From Rhodobacter sp. (lineage in GTDB: Bacteria; Pseudomonadota; Alphaproteobacteria; Rhodobacterales; Rhodobacteraceae), in contig JAJEAY010000074.1 of the NCBI GenBank assembly GCA_022824145.1, positions 1 through 40,062 of the forward strand: 40,062 nt of DNA, read 5' to 3'. Shown here piece by piece: positions 17,590-26,601 of the stretch. The position numbers were made by a program, and so were the translations under genes. Position 1 is the first letter of the stretch, and the number at the start of each line of letters is the position of its first letter. The notes beneath the pieces are model-generated. The model saw only the letters and a program-made list of their open reading frames with translations, was not told where the DNA came from and did not search any database.

Positions 17590-18954
17590 TCAGCCTACGC
17601 TGAATGTCTCGCCTACAACCTGGACCAGATCCGTCATTGACCTGACAGCCATGTCCGAGCCGGTTCCGGTTCTGCTCCGTGTTGGCACAATCGCAGCGGT
17701 GAAACCAAGTTTCCTTGACTCTTTCAACCTGTTTTCCGTCTGGGCAACCGGCCGCAATGCCCCGGAGAGGCCGATTTCGCCGAATACCACGGTATTTTGG
17801 TCCAGCGCTACGTCTTCGCGGGCCGAAAGCAGTGCGGTCGCGACCGCCAGATCTGCGGCGGGTTCCGTGATCTTCATGCCGCCAGCGACATTGAGATAGA
17901 CGTCCAGTCCCGCAAACGGAACGCCACATCGCGATTCCAGAACAGCAAGTATCATCGCCAGCCTGCCGCTGTCCCAGCCAACGACCGCGCGGCGCGGCTG
18001 CGGATTGGGTGTGGGCGCAACGAGCGCCTGGATTTCAACAAGGACCGGGCGCGTGCCTTCAATGCCGGCGAAAACGACCGAACCGGGCACCGGCATGTCA
18101 CGTTCGCCCAGAAACATCGCGGAGGGGTTGGGAACCTCGGCCAGCCCGTCTCCGGTCATTTCGAAGACACCGATCTCATGGGCAGGGCCAAATCGATTCT
18201 TTACCGCACGGAGAATGCGGAACTGGTGGCTTCGCTCGCCTTCGAAATACAGCACGGTGTCGACCATGTGCTCGATGACTCGTGGACCTGCGATCTGTCC
18301 GTCCTTTGTTACATGGCCCACGAGGATAACAGCGCAGCCATTTCGTTTGGCGAACGCCGTCAGCTCCTGGGAAGCGGTTCGAACCTGGCTGACGGATCCG
18401 GGAGCGCTCGTAACGTGGTCCACCCACATGGTCTGGATCGAGTCAATGACTGCGAGATCCGGAGCCTCTGCCTCCAGGGTCGTGAGAATGTCACGCAGAT
18501 TTGTTTCTGCGGCCAGCTTGACCGGCGCATCGGCCAGGCCAAGGCGCTCGGCGCGAAGGCATATCTGCGCTGGAGCTTCCTCCCCGGAAATATAGAGCGA
18601 CTTTCGATTCATGCGCGCAAGGTTTGACGCGGCCTGCAGGAGCAGCGTGGATTTTCCGATTCCCGGGTCGCCACCAACAAGGATCGCGCTTGCGGGAACA
18701 AGTCCGCCGCCAAGAACCCGGTCAAGCTCGGCAATCCCGAATCCTGTGCGCGGTGGCGGGCTTTCCGCAGAGGCGAGATCTGTCAACCGAACCTTTCTGC
18801 CACGAGATTTGCTGGACTTGTTCTTTCCGGGACGGATTTCCAGCGGCGTATCCTCAACGATTGTGTTCCATTCACCGCAGGATTCGCATCTGCCTGACCA
18901 CTTGCTGTGTGAAGCGCCGCAGGAGGTGCAGGAAAAGGTTGGAGCCGTCGGCAT
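17590..18954 (-). CDS. radA: DNA repair protein RadA
   Basis: RadA is a RecA-like, DnaB-type hexameric motor that drives branch migration during recombination and repair. The 454-residue protein has the N-terminal zinc finger with Cys9, Cys12, Cys23 and Cys26 (CTSCG…CESCGEW), Walker A GGDPGIGKST at 94–103, the RadA-specific KNRFG motif at 252–256, and a C-terminal Lon-protease-like domain without protease activity (VEIQALV…GLDVYLNVAGGMKI). I chose the ATG at 18954 because the family begins about ten residues before the zinc finger; the frame extends to 19053 with unrelated sequence. It is the first gene of the radA–cvpA block. Confidence 0.95.
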   Translation of the reverse strand: MPTAPTFSCTSCGASHSKWSGRCESCGEWNTIVEDTPLEIRPGKNKSSKSRGRKVRLTDLASAESPPPRTGFGIAELDRVLGGGLVPASAILVGGDPGIGKSTLLLQAASNLARMNRKSLYISGEEAPAQICLRAERLGLADAPVKLAAETNLRDILTTLEAEAPDLAVIDSIQTMWVDHVTSAPGSVSQVRTASQELTAFAKRNGCAVILVGHVTKDGQIAGPRVIEHMVDTVLYFEGERSHQFRILRAVKNRFGPAHEIGVFEMTGDGLAEVPNPSAMFLGERDMPVPGSVVFAGIEGTRPVLVEIQALVAPTPNPQPRRAVVGWDSGRLAMILAVLESRCGVPFAGLDVYLNVAGGMKITEPAADLAVATALLSAREDVALDQNTVVFGEIGLSGALRPVAQTENRLKESRKLGFTAAIVPTRSRTGTGSDMAVRSMTDLVQVVGETFSVG

Positions 18955-19714
18955 ATGGTCGGAATGCCCACCTGTGCGACCATAATCAAGAAAGACTTTT
19001 CGCTGATGGGAAATTGAATTTGAATCTCTGTGCCATGGGGTGTGAATTCCCAATCAGTTGCTTGGAGAATGCAGCCATGGAATGAAAGCCGCCTGCATGA
19101 CGACGAAACTCATCGTGATTCGATTCTGGCGTTGTATCCTGGCATTCAGAACGTCGCAGGCGAATTTGAGAGGCAGTGTCTGCTGTTCGTTCATCGGAAA
19201 TCCCCGACCTGTCCCTGCCAGCATTGAGTCGCCAGGCAGTGACAATGTTTCAATAGCTCCATTTTCTTTGTCATCCGGTATAAAAATGCGTCACGTCGCT
19301 ATTTTTTCATCAATAATCGAACTCATATGGTTGCCGGGGCAGTCCTGTGAGATCTGGTGTGCCGTGACGTCAAGCGGTTGATTCAATGTATTTTTCCCGA
19401 AAATCGTGACGCACGCAAATTGTCGGACTGTTTGAAGGCTGTTCTCAATGCCCGGATGCCTGCAGATGGTCGCTACGATCACAAAGACCAAGATTATCAT
19501 ACAAGTCAGGTCATTGGCGATTTCAGCGGGGATCGCATCCGCCCTATTGACGGTACCGCACGAAGAGAAGGCCTGATGTGCAGGCAATGTGAGTTCAAGT
19601 CGGTAACACCAAGTAATTCTATTTTTTATTTAAGATCAGAAAGTTACAGTATGTTTGTCCGGCTTGCCCGGAACGCCGGTGAGCCTTGGCATATATTGAA
19701 GTAGCTGGCAAAAC
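18955..19714. other. Gene-poor region upstream of radA
   Basis: No gene is recognised here. It is visibly richer in A and T than the flanking genes, for example 19261–19330 and 19615–19650. Together with the broken genes that follow, it suggests decayed DNA at the left edge of the sugar cassette. Confidence 0.45.
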
Positions 19715-20058
19715 TTGAGGCGTTCGCACAAAGTCAGGCTTCGATTCGCGCAGTGCGGATGCCGCAGTGCCGATCAGCCGCGCGCTGGCACCCTCTTCGT
19801 CGTGCTCAATCAAAGAGTTCAGCCTTTTCTGGGGGTTGAGCATGGCGGCGGCATCGCTGCTCCTCAGGTTGATGCCGAAAATCCGCCAGTCTCCATCGGC
19901 AGCAGCGAGCGCATATCCGTATAATTCGTCTGATGCGCCCTGTGGAATGCGCCGACGCCAAGATGCGCGCCAGTCGCCTTCTGTTTCTTGATATTCTCGG
20001 AAACCGGCAGACTTTCCACGACCACCCAGGCCACTCCGCTGGCCATGCGGTTCGTCAT
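19715..20058 (-). pseudogene. Truncated, frameshifted mannitol/hexuronate dehydrogenase family gene
   Basis: Read on the minus strand, the first piece from the ATG at 20058 contains GAHLGVGAFHRAHQTNYTD, the N-terminal cofactor-binding signature of the polyol-specific long-chain dehydrogenases (mannitol 2-dehydrogenase, fructuronate reductase UxuB, tagaturonate reductase UxaB). Shortly after (about 19900–19925) the similarity moves to another frame, reading DGDWRIFGINLRSSDAAA, then LNPQKRLNSLIE and ARLIGTAASAL, which matches the next part of the same family. It then stops near 19720, so about three quarters of a normal protein of nearly 500 residues is missing. It is therefore not functional. 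Its family is the one expected to act on tagaturonate or fructuronate, which is relevant to the adjacent cassette. Confidence 0.75.
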
Positions 20059-20073
20059 GGTGGCCAGATCGCG

Positions 20074-20322
20074 TTGCCGTTCTGCAAAATCCTCAAGCGT
20101 CCAGACCGCGCGCTGCCTTCTATCTGCTGCAGCGCAGTCACAACGGTTTCGGCACCTGCCTGCGGCATGTCACCGACATTGAGGTGATCCTCTGGCCGAA
20201 CCATCGCCAAGTCTGCAGCTTGGAACACTTCCTCGATTCCTGCAGCGGCTACACGTTCACTGGCAATGCAGGTCGGCGCCAGTGTTCGGAAGAGCTTCAG
20301 TTCTTCCCGCCATGCCCGCTAC
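20074..20322 (-). pseudogene. Unidentified protein-like fragment upstream of the broken dehydrogenase
   Basis: On the minus strand an open stretch reads RAWREELKLFRTLAPT, then SERVAAAGIEEVFQAADLAM and VRPEDHLNVGDMPQAGAETV, ending at a stop just before the broken dehydrogenase. The composition and helix-like pattern look like real protein, but there is no start codon and an in-frame stop lies directly upstream near 20317. I read it as the C-terminal tail of a decayed gene that once preceded the dehydrogenase in an operon. I do not recognise the family. Confidence 0.4.
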
Positions 20323-20335
20323 GATTTTGCTTTAA

Positions 20336-20354
20336 CACACTACCATGGCAGTGT
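20336..20354. promoter_or_regulatory. Candidate GntR operator, site 1 (upstream of the importer)
   Basis: An 18-bp palindrome at 20337–20354, ACACTACCATGGCAGTGT, with one mismatched pair. It sits just upstream of a good −10 (TATATT at 20359–20364), about 60 bp before the binding-protein start. Seventeen bases (20336–20352) recur exactly, inverted, at 27658–27674 beside the GntR gene. A repressor bound here would block RNA polymerase. Confidence 0.65.
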
Positions 20355-20358
20355 ATCG

Positions 20359-20364
20359 TATATT
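20359..20364 (+). promoter_or_regulatory. Candidate −10 element of the sugar importer operon
   Basis: TATATT matches the −10 consensus at five of six positions. The region where the −35 should lie (20336–20341) has no good match and is occupied by the palindrome, so a bound activator or repressor would directly affect this promoter. Confidence 0.4.
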
Positions 20365-20413
20365 CACCACAAGAGCATGACCCCAGGTCATGCAGGATTG
20401 ACAGGAGGTAAAC

Positions 20414-21430
20414 ATGAAGACTGCTCAACGGCTTCTCGCCGCCGGATTTTCACTCGCCATCATGCCGGGCCTTGCGCTTGCGGACCAAAGCACAAGAGTC
20501 GCGTTGGTTCCCGGCGGACCTCACCCCTATTTTGCCGCATGGGAGCAGGCGGGCATGGATGCCGCCAGCGACTTTGATCTGGGTGCGGCTGACTACAGAG
20601 TTCCCCAGAAGTGGGAGTTGGGCCTTCAGAACCAGATGTTGGAATCGCTGGTGACCCAAGGCTACAATGCGTTCCTCGTCTTTCCGGGAGACCCGGTCGG
20701 TACGGTCGCGATCGCAAACGAACTGGCGGATACAGGCGCCCCGGTCGTGGCTCTTGCCGGTTGCCTTAAGGATCCGTCTGAGGCCATGTTCTGCATGGGC
20801 ACGGATACCGGAAATTCCGCCTATTTGGGAACCAAGGAATTGCTGAAGGTGCTGGGCTCCGGCGCCAAGATCGCGCACTTCACAGGATTCCTTGTGGATC
20901 CCAACACGCAACTTCGGATCGATGCCGTGGAACAGGCAGCATCGGAAGGAGATGCCGAGGTCATTCAGGTTATTGCCGACATTGACGCGCCCGAGCCGGC
21001 GGAAGAAAAGATCAACGCCTATCTCGCTGCGCATGCAGACGAGGTGGACGGAATCATCACGACCGCCTGGGTTCCGGCGGTGGTCGCCTCGAATGCCCTG
21101 CGCAAGATCGGCGACAAGCGCATTGTCATGGTCGGCATCGACCATGACGAGGTGGTCATCGATGCGATCAAGGACGGATTCGTGCATGGCACCATGCTGC
21201 AGAATCCTTATGGCCAGGGCTATATTGGCTCTTTCGTCGCAGACCGGCTGCGATCCGGCTGCACGGTCAAGGCCGACGCACCGTTCAAGTCGAATGCGCT
21301 GACAGACAAGTTCATCGACAGTGGAACCGTGTTTGCCGGTATCGACGATGTCGACAACTATGTGGCTTCAATGCAGGCAATCACGAAAGTGCTCTTCGAA
21401 CAGTTCGAATCGACCTATCTTGATTGCTGA
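20414..21430 (+). CDS. Sugar ABC transporter, periplasmic binding protein (RbsB type)
   Basis: A 338-residue secreted protein. The signal peptide (residues 1–23) has KTAQR, a hydrophobic core and an ALA|DQ cleavage site. The mature part is a Peripla_BP_4 ribose-binding fold: RVALVPGGPHPYFAAWEQAG opens lobe one, and LENQML-type helices, VFPGDPVGTVAI and VGIDHDEVVIDAIKDG follow in the order usual for this family. It captures the sugar in the periplasm and delivers it to the two permeases encoded next. AGGAGG at 20403–20408 lies five bases before the ATG, the strongest ribosome site I noticed, which fits a protein needed in excess. The ligand cannot be read from sequence; the neighbouring enzymes suggest L-galactose, L-fucose or a related aldose. 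Confidence 0.9.
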   Translation: MKTAQRLLAAGFSLAIMPGLALADQSTRVALVPGGPHPYFAAWEQAGMDAASDFDLGAADYRVPQKWELGLQNQMLESLVTQGYNAFLVFPGDPVGTVAIANELADTGAPVVALAGCLKDPSEAMFCMGTDTGNSAYLGTKELLKVLGSGAKIAHFTGFLVDPNTQLRIDAVEQAASEGDAEVIQVIADIDAPEPAEEKINAYLAAHADEVDGIITTAWVPAVVASNALRKIGDKRIVMVGIDHDEVVIDAIKDGFVHGTMLQNPYGQGYIGSFVADRLRSGCTVKADAPFKSNALTDKFIDSGTVFAGIDDVDNYVASMQAITKVLFEQFESTYLDC

Positions 21431-21440
21431 GGCAGTACTT

Positions 21441-21466
21441 CGGCGGGGCCATGTCTGGCCTCGCCG
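21441..21466 (+). promoter_or_regulatory. Strong stem-loop between binding-protein and permease genes
   Basis: An 11-bp stem (CGGCGGGGCCA at 21441–21451 with TGGCCTCGCCG at 21456–21466, one G·U pair) closes a four-base loop TGTC, ten bases after the binding-protein stop. No T-tract follows, so it is more likely an mRNA-stabilising or attenuating hairpin than a full terminator. Such hairpins after binding-protein genes are known to raise binding protein over membrane subunits. Confidence 0.65.
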
Positions 21467-21548
21467 CAACTCACCTCTCGTGAACTTCATGCGGAGGTCG
21501 CCTGGTGGCCGCCGTCGTGAATCAATGCGGGCATTGTGAGTTTGGGGT

Positions 21549-22625
21549 ATGGGATCCCTTTCTATTCTTGATATCCTTCGAACGATGGCAAATAGGCAGC
21601 ACGACAGCGAATCGAACATCGACGAGCGGCAATCCGGACAGGTCAGGGATTCTGCATCACTTCGGTTTTTCCTGAGCAACGAATTCGGACTCATCGTTCT
21701 GGTGGTGATTTTTGCCATCATTTTTTCGACGCTTTCGCCGGCGTTTCTGTCAAAATTCAGCCTCTATGCGCTCGGACGAACGAGTGCGGTCAATATCATG
21801 ATCGGTTTTTCGATGATGGTGGTCATCATCACCGGCGGGCTGAATTTGTCGGTCGGCGCGATCGGTGTTTCGTCGGCGATGTTCGGCGGTTGGCTGATGC
21901 AGGCCTTCGGGATGCCTTGGGTGCCAGCCGTCGTTGGCGGGCTTGCGATGGGTGCCTTTCTTGGCGCACTCAATGGGGTTATCATCGTTCAGTCCGGTCT
22001 GCACAGTTTCATCATCACGCTTGCGACGATGAGCATCTTCTTCGGCGTGATGATTTATCTTACGCAGGCGGAATCCTATCGTGAAATATCGCCGACATTC
22101 GCTGGTTTCGGGCGAATGAAAATCCAAGGTGTCGTCTCCCCATTGCTGCTCGTCACATTGGGCGTGGGAATCCTGCTTTCCGTCCTGTTCCGGCTAACGT
22201 CGCTTGGGCGCGGGATTTTGGCGGCTGGCGCCAATCCCAGGACCGCCGAATTGTCGGGCATTCGTGTGAACCTGACCATCACCTATTGTCACATTCTGTC
22301 GGGGATGTTGGCCGGTGCGGCCGGAATGATGCTGGTTGCGCGCACCGGGGCCGCCATTCCTTCAATGGCCGGGCAGCTGGGGCAGGACTGGCTGTTGCCG
22401 GCATTTCTTGGTCCGGTGCTGGGCGGGACCCTCCTGACAGGTGGGAGGGTGTCGGTACTCGGCACCCTTTTGGGTTCCTTTCTGGTGACAATGCTGACAT
22501 CCGGCCTGTTGCTGATGCAGGTCGGAGCCTTCTGGATACAGACCTATCTCGGCCTCCTGCTGCTGGCTGCGGTATTGATTGACCTTGCAAGGCGCCGCTA
22601 CCTGGAACGGAGGAAACTGGTGTGA
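21549..22625 (+). CDS. Sugar ABC transporter permease (RbsC family), first subunit
   Basis: A 358-residue inner-membrane protein of the BPD_transp_2 family with about ten helices. It has a long cytoplasmic N-terminus (residues 1–40) rich in charged residues before the first helix. The family signature GGLNLSVGAIGVSSAMFGGW and the EAA-like loop region SLGRGILAAGANPRTAELSGI, which contacts the ATPase, are present. It starts at the ATG at 21549; an ATG at 21585 is a possible alternative. The stop overlaps the next permease start in GTGA, so the two permeases are coupled and probably form a heterodimer in contrast to the RbsC homodimer. Confidence 0.9.
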   Translation: MGSLSILDILRTMANRQHDSESNIDERQSGQVRDSASLRFFLSNEFGLIVLVVIFAIIFSTLSPAFLSKFSLYALGRTSAVNIMIGFSMMVVIITGGLNLSVGAIGVSSAMFGGWLMQAFGMPWVPAVVGGLAMGAFLGALNGVIIVQSGLHSFIITLATMSIFFGVMIYLTQAESYREISPTFAGFGRMKIQGVVSPLLLVTLGVGILLSVLFRLTSLGRGILAAGANPRTAELSGIRVNLTITYCHILSGMLAGAAGMMLVARTGAAIPSMAGQLGQDWLLPAFLGPVLGGTLLTGGRVSVLGTLLGSFLVTMLTSGLLLMQVGAFWIQTYLGLLLLAAVLIDLARRRYLERRKLV

Positions 22626-23590
22626 ACCAGAAGTTCTGGCAGTCGGAATGGTTCGGACCGCTGTTGGTGACAGTGGCCGCGATTGTCATTGTCAGCTTGT
22701 CCAACCCGGCATTCCTGTCTCCGTTCAACATTCAGATTCTGTTGCTCGCGATCTCGGTCAACGCAATGATTGCATTTTCCCAGATGATCATCATCGCCAT
22801 CGGTCAGATGAACCTCTCGGTCGGAGCCATCGGTGGGCTGGCGGCGATTTCCTTCGGCGGCATGATGGAGGTCTGGGGAATCCCCTGGCCGATTGCCGCC
22901 GTGCTAGCGCTTGGTATCGGTTTCCTGGCAGGCGTTGCCAATGGAGTCCTCTGCGCATTCACCGGAATTTCGGCATTTGTCATTACCTTGGCGACCCTTT
23001 CGGTTTTCAAGGGAATCAATCTGGGAATTACCGAGGCACAACCGTTCTACAAAATTCCAGATCCGGTGAAGTCGCTCGGCAATGACACGTTTCTGCATCC
23101 ACTGCCGTGGCTGGTCATTCCGGCTGTGTTGGCGGCGGTGCTGCTGTGGAACCTGCTGTTCCGAATGCCTCTGGGCCGTGCGATTCTGGCAGTCGGAGGC
23201 AACGAACACGCGGCAGAACTGTCCGGCATCTCTGTGTCACGCATCGTTATCGTGTCGCACGCGGTTTCCGGTTTGCTGGCGGCATTGGCCGGGATCATGC
23301 TGGTTGGCCGGCTGCAGATCGGCCAGCCCACAATTGGCGATGACTGGCTGATCCTGTCCTTTGCCGCGCCGGTAATTGGCGGGGCCATTCTGACCGGTGG
23401 ACGTGTCAGCGTGGCGGGAACATTCCTGGGTGTCGCAATTGTCGCAATCATTACCCAGGTACTGGTTCTATTCAGTATCGATCCGTTCCTAGTGCAGGTA
23501 GTTCTCGGCGGGCTGATTCTCTGGGCAGTGGGGGTCAATCGGTTCCGGGAGGTTCGTGCCCACCGTAAATCTGCCGCGGTGACGCCATGA
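22622..23590 (+). CDS. Sugar ABC transporter permease (RbsC family), second subunit
   Basis: A 322-residue BPD_transp_2 permease with about ten helices, clearly related to the preceding subunit but diverged. It carries AIGQMNLSVGAIGGLAAISF near residue 60 and the ATPase-contact loop MPLGRAILAVGGNEHAAELS. It starts with GTG at 22622 inside the stop of the first permease and ends in an ATGA overlap with the ATPase gene, so all three are translationally coupled. Two distinct permeases per operon is a common variant of ribose-type importers. Confidence 0.9.
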   Translation: MNQKFWQSEWFGPLLVTVAAIVIVSLSNPAFLSPFNIQILLLAISVNAMIAFSQMIIIAIGQMNLSVGAIGGLAAISFGGMMEVWGIPWPIAAVLALGIGFLAGVANGVLCAFTGISAFVITLATLSVFKGINLGITEAQPFYKIPDPVKSLGNDTFLHPLPWLVIPAVLAAVLLWNLLFRMPLGRAILAVGGNEHAAELSGISVSRIVIVSHAVSGLLAALAGIMLVGRLQIGQPTIGDDWLILSFAAPVIGGAILTGGRVSVAGTFLGVAIVAIITQVLVLFSIDPFLVQVVLGGLILWAVGVNRFREVRAHRKSAAVTP

Positions 23591-25107
23591 GCGGCGTTTT
23601 CAATGCACGGGATGTTGTCAAGACATTCCCGGGGGTGACGGCCCTCGAGAATGTGTCGCTGGCCTTGACGCATGGTTCCATCCATGCACTCCTCGGTGAG
23701 AATGGCGCAGGAAAGTCAACACTGATCAAGGTGATGACCGGTGTCTATCGTCCGGATGGCGGAAGCATGGCACTCACGGGGACGGCATATGAGCCGCATT
23801 CAACCCATGATGCTATTGCACAGGGCATCGGCGTGGTTCACCAGGAACGAAACCTCATCCCGCGGTTTTCAATTGCCGAAAATATCTTCCTTGAGCGTTT
23901 GGCCGATCGACCGCTGCGCCGGATCAACTATCCGAGGCTCTACCAGGACGCGCAGAGGTGGATGGACCTGCTCGAAATCGACGCCAGTCCCGACACTCAG
24001 GTGAACCGGCTTAGCGTTGCCAAGATGCAGCTGGTCGAGATCGCCAAGGCCCTGTCTCTGAATTCACGAATCCTACTGCTCGATGAGCCGACGGCCTCAC
24101 TCACTCCCCATGAGACGGAAACATTGTTCGGCATACTGCGGCGCCTGCGGGACGATGGTGTCAGTCTGGTTTTCGTCAGTCACAAGTTGGAAGAGGTTCA
24201 GGAAATCTGCGACTCCGTCACCGTGCTCCGGGATGGGCGCAATGCCTGTGAAAGCCGTCCTCTCGAAGGACTCGGGAGACAGGATATCGTGCGCCTGATG
24301 ATCGGTCGAAGCGAAATGATCCCCGATTGGTCCATCCGTGACCGCTCTCAAGGCCAACCGGTCCTGAAACTGTCGGGCGTGTCGACCAAGCTGGGTCACA
24401 GCGATATTGATCTTTCAGTCCACAAGGGCGAAATTGTCGGGCTTTACGGTCTTGTTGGTGCCGGACGCAGCGAGTTGGCCAAGGCCATACTTGGAAAATT
24501 CGAAGTCACCGGCGGAGAGATCCTGATCAATGGCCAGAACGTCAAAATTCGCAGCGTGGCCGATGCGGTGGGACGCTATCGAATTGGCTATGTCAGCGAA
24601 GACCGGAAAAGTGAAGGGCTCATCCTGATCCACTCCGTCCTGGAAAATGTCGGAATTCCGATCTGGAGACGGCTATCAAGATTCGGGGGGTTCCTGACCA
24701 AGGGACAGGTGCGCAGGCAAACCGAACCCTATATCCGGAAGCTTGAAGTCCGTACGCCATCGCTGGAGCAACATGTCGGCAATCTGTCCGGAGGAAACCA
24801 GCAAAAGATCAGCGTGGCAAAGTGGCTGGCCGCCGAAACCAAGATCCTGATCGTCGACGAACCCTCTGTGGGAATCGACATCAAGACCAAGGCTTACCTG
24901 CATGAATTGATCCGTGAACTGTCGGATGCAGGAACCGCACTTCTTCTGATCACCAGCGATATGCCGGAGATGATTGCCCTTGCCGACCGTATCGTGGTGA
25001 TGAGCAACTATCGGGTAATGGGCAAGATCGACAATAGTCGTGAATACAGGGCTATGAGCGAACAGATCATGAGCCTGATTCAGGACGAGGAATCGGAAGC
25101 GGCCTGA
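23587..25107 (+). CDS. Sugar ABC transporter ATPase with two ABC domains (RbsA/MglA type)
   Basis: A 506-residue fused double ATPase that powers uptake. Domain one has Walker A GENGAGKST at 37–45, a shortened signature RLSVAK near 142, and Walker B LLLDEPTASLT near 162. Domain two has the degenerate Walker A YGLVGAGRSELAKA near 288, a full LSGGNQQK signature near 400, and Walker B LIVDEPSVGID near 421. This asymmetry is the norm for RbsA-type proteins, where only one of the two sites hydrolyses efficiently. It is the last gene of the importer operon and faces the lactonase gene convergently across a 615-bp gap. Confidence 0.93.
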   Translation: MSGVFNARDVVKTFPGVTALENVSLALTHGSIHALLGENGAGKSTLIKVMTGVYRPDGGSMALTGTAYEPHSTHDAIAQGIGVVHQERNLIPRFSIAENIFLERLADRPLRRINYPRLYQDAQRWMDLLEIDASPDTQVNRLSVAKMQLVEIAKALSLNSRILLLDEPTASLTPHETETLFGILRRLRDDGVSLVFVSHKLEEVQEICDSVTVLRDGRNACESRPLEGLGRQDIVRLMIGRSEMIPDWSIRDRSQGQPVLKLSGVSTKLGHSDIDLSVHKGEIVGLYGLVGAGRSELAKAILGKFEVTGGEILINGQNVKIRSVADAVGRYRIGYVSEDRKSEGLILIHSVLENVGIPIWRRLSRFGGFLTKGQVRRQTEPYIRKLEVRTPSLEQHVGNLSGGNQQKISVAKWLAAETKILIVDEPSVGIDIKTKAYLHELIRELSDAGTALLLITSDMPEMIALADRIVVMSNYRVMGKIDNSREYRAMSEQIMSLIQDEESEAA

Positions 25108-25722
25108 ATGAGCCAAATAGCGCTCTTCGGTCGAGGAATTCCTTTATCGGGAAGACAGTCGAGGGCGGCGGTAACGGACTTCCGGAACACATGACACCGG
25201 CAACGACCATTCATCAAGCAAGATCAGCTTGCAGGGAGTTCGCAGCGCATGAGCAGCGGAAGCTCTGGCACCGTATCGCCCCCACGTTCACTGGACCGAA
25301 CGCTGCATGAGGGACCAAGTCGCGGTCGCCTTCACGTTTCTCCCAATTGTGCAGTTTCTCGGCCGGACCATCCGCAACGCGTTGCGCTTTCCTGTCTCGG
25401 GAGTCGGCCGCCAGACCTGCGCCGTGACCGTACGCACCCCCGTCCACACCCGCTGGGACCGGAACCACTCCCGGACTGAGCATTCCTCAACACACCTTGG
25501 AATACCGTTGTGCAGTTCCTGAACCGGAATCCGGCTCCCGCAAGACAGGGCCTCGTTCACAACCAGCTGCCGAAGTCAGACCATCCTGTCGCTGATTTCC
25601 GGGCGGCGAAGACCATTCCGTTGCAGCATCGACTGGATTGCAGCCGGCATGCGAGCCGATCCATCGTGCATGCTGGAATCCGGAATCTCACGCCTCACCT
25701 TCCGGAACACGGATTCAACGAT
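25108..25722. other. 615-bp gap between convergent ATPase and lactonase genes
   Basis: No recognisable gene. Several overlapping open frames run for 70–90 codons on both strands, but their sequences look like high-GC noise. No hairpin with a T-tract was found. It may be remnant DNA from assembly of the cassette. Confidence 0.45.
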
Positions 25723-26556
25723 CTAGACCGAGTAAAACCGGGCGCAGTTCCTCCCCATCAAATCCGCACGTTCATCCAGGCTGAGTTTTCTGGTCCAGTC
25801 CATGGCAAGGCCCATCACTTCTGCGTAGCCCGCAGCGAGTGTGCAGACTGGCCAGTCACTTCCAACCATCAACCGTTCCGTGCCAAATGCATCCAGAACC
25901 GTATCAAGGTAGGGTCCAAATGTTTCGGCATTCCAGTTCGACCAGTTCGCCTCGGTGACAAGCCCGGATATCTTGCAGGTGACGTTACCACGTTCGGCTA
26001 TGGAACGTATCCCGGCTTCCCATAGGTCAAAGTCGCTACCATCCATCCTTGGCTTTGCGATATGGTCCACCACGAATGGCTGATGCGGCAGTTTGTCAAC
26101 AAGACGGATCGCCGCCTGAAGATGAATCGTACGCAGCAGCAAATCATAGGTCAGGCCGCGTGGCTCCAGGCAGCTGACGCCGTGAACGTGCGCCACGCTG
26201 TCGGCAAAGTCCGGATCCGCCCGGTCATGGATCAGCATTCGTACACCCCGGAAGACCGGATTGTGAACATGCCGGTCCAGGCGCGCCTCAACATCCGCCG
26301 CACACAGATCCACCCATCCGACGACGCCCCGGATCGAATGATCATCAGCCGCCAGACCCAACAGGAAGTCGGATTCCACTTCCATCTCCCGGGCCTGAAC
26401 GGCGATGGTGCCGTCAATCCCGACTGCTTCACGCAGCGGGGAAAGATCTTCCGGCAGGAAGTCTCTACGGATTGCTGCCAACTGGTCTGACATCCAGATG
26501 AAATCGTCCGGATTCGTGCTGTAACTCCAGTAATGCTGATGAGCGTCCAGTTTCAT
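25723..26556 (-). CDS. Sugar-acid lactonase (amidohydrolase, COG3618; L-fucono/L-galactono/L-rhamnono-lactonase type)
   Basis: A 277-residue TIM-barrel amidohydrolase. It starts MKLDAHQHYWSY, where His6 and His8 form the HxH pair of COG3618 lactonases. Later landmarks are VVGWVDLCA, RGVRMLIHDR, FVVDHIAKP with the conserved histidine, and RLMVGSDWPVC with the catalytic aspartate. Characterised relatives hydrolyse L-fucono-, L-galactono- or L-rhamnono-lactones, and others act on 2-pyrone-4,6-dicarboxylate. With an aldose dehydrogenase and an aldonate dehydrogenase in the cluster, a sugar-lactone substrate is by far the likeliest. I chose the ATG at 26556, where the family starts. It follows the zinc dehydrogenase by 45 bp and is probably cotranscribed with it. 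Confidence 0.88.
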   Translation of the reverse strand: MKLDAHQHYWSYSTNPDDFIWMSDQLAAIRRDFLPEDLSPLREAVGIDGTIAVQAREMEVESDFLLGLAADDHSIRGVVGWVDLCAADVEARLDRHVHNPVFRGVRMLIHDRADPDFADSVAHVHGVSCLEPRGLTYDLLLRTIHLQAAIRLVDKLPHQPFVVDHIAKPRMDGSDFDLWEAGIRSIAERGNVTCKISGLVTEANWSNWNAETFGPYLDTVLDAFGTERLMVGSDWPVCTLAAGYAEVMGLAMDWTRKLSLDERADLMGRNCARFYSV

Positions 26557-26601
26557 GGGTCGAGGAAGCTCTCCGTTGTTGTGGCCACCGACTCGATGCA
26601 T

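Noticed and set aside
18370-18400. A GGTTCGAACC-like sequence resembling a tRNA T-arm
   Set aside because: It lies inside the radA coding sequence and has no surrounding cloverleaf or acceptor stem.
25214-25560. Overlapping 70–90-codon frames between the importer ATPase and lactonase genes, considered as a transposase remnant
   Set aside because: No transposase motif, inverted repeats or consistent similarity could be seen in any frame.
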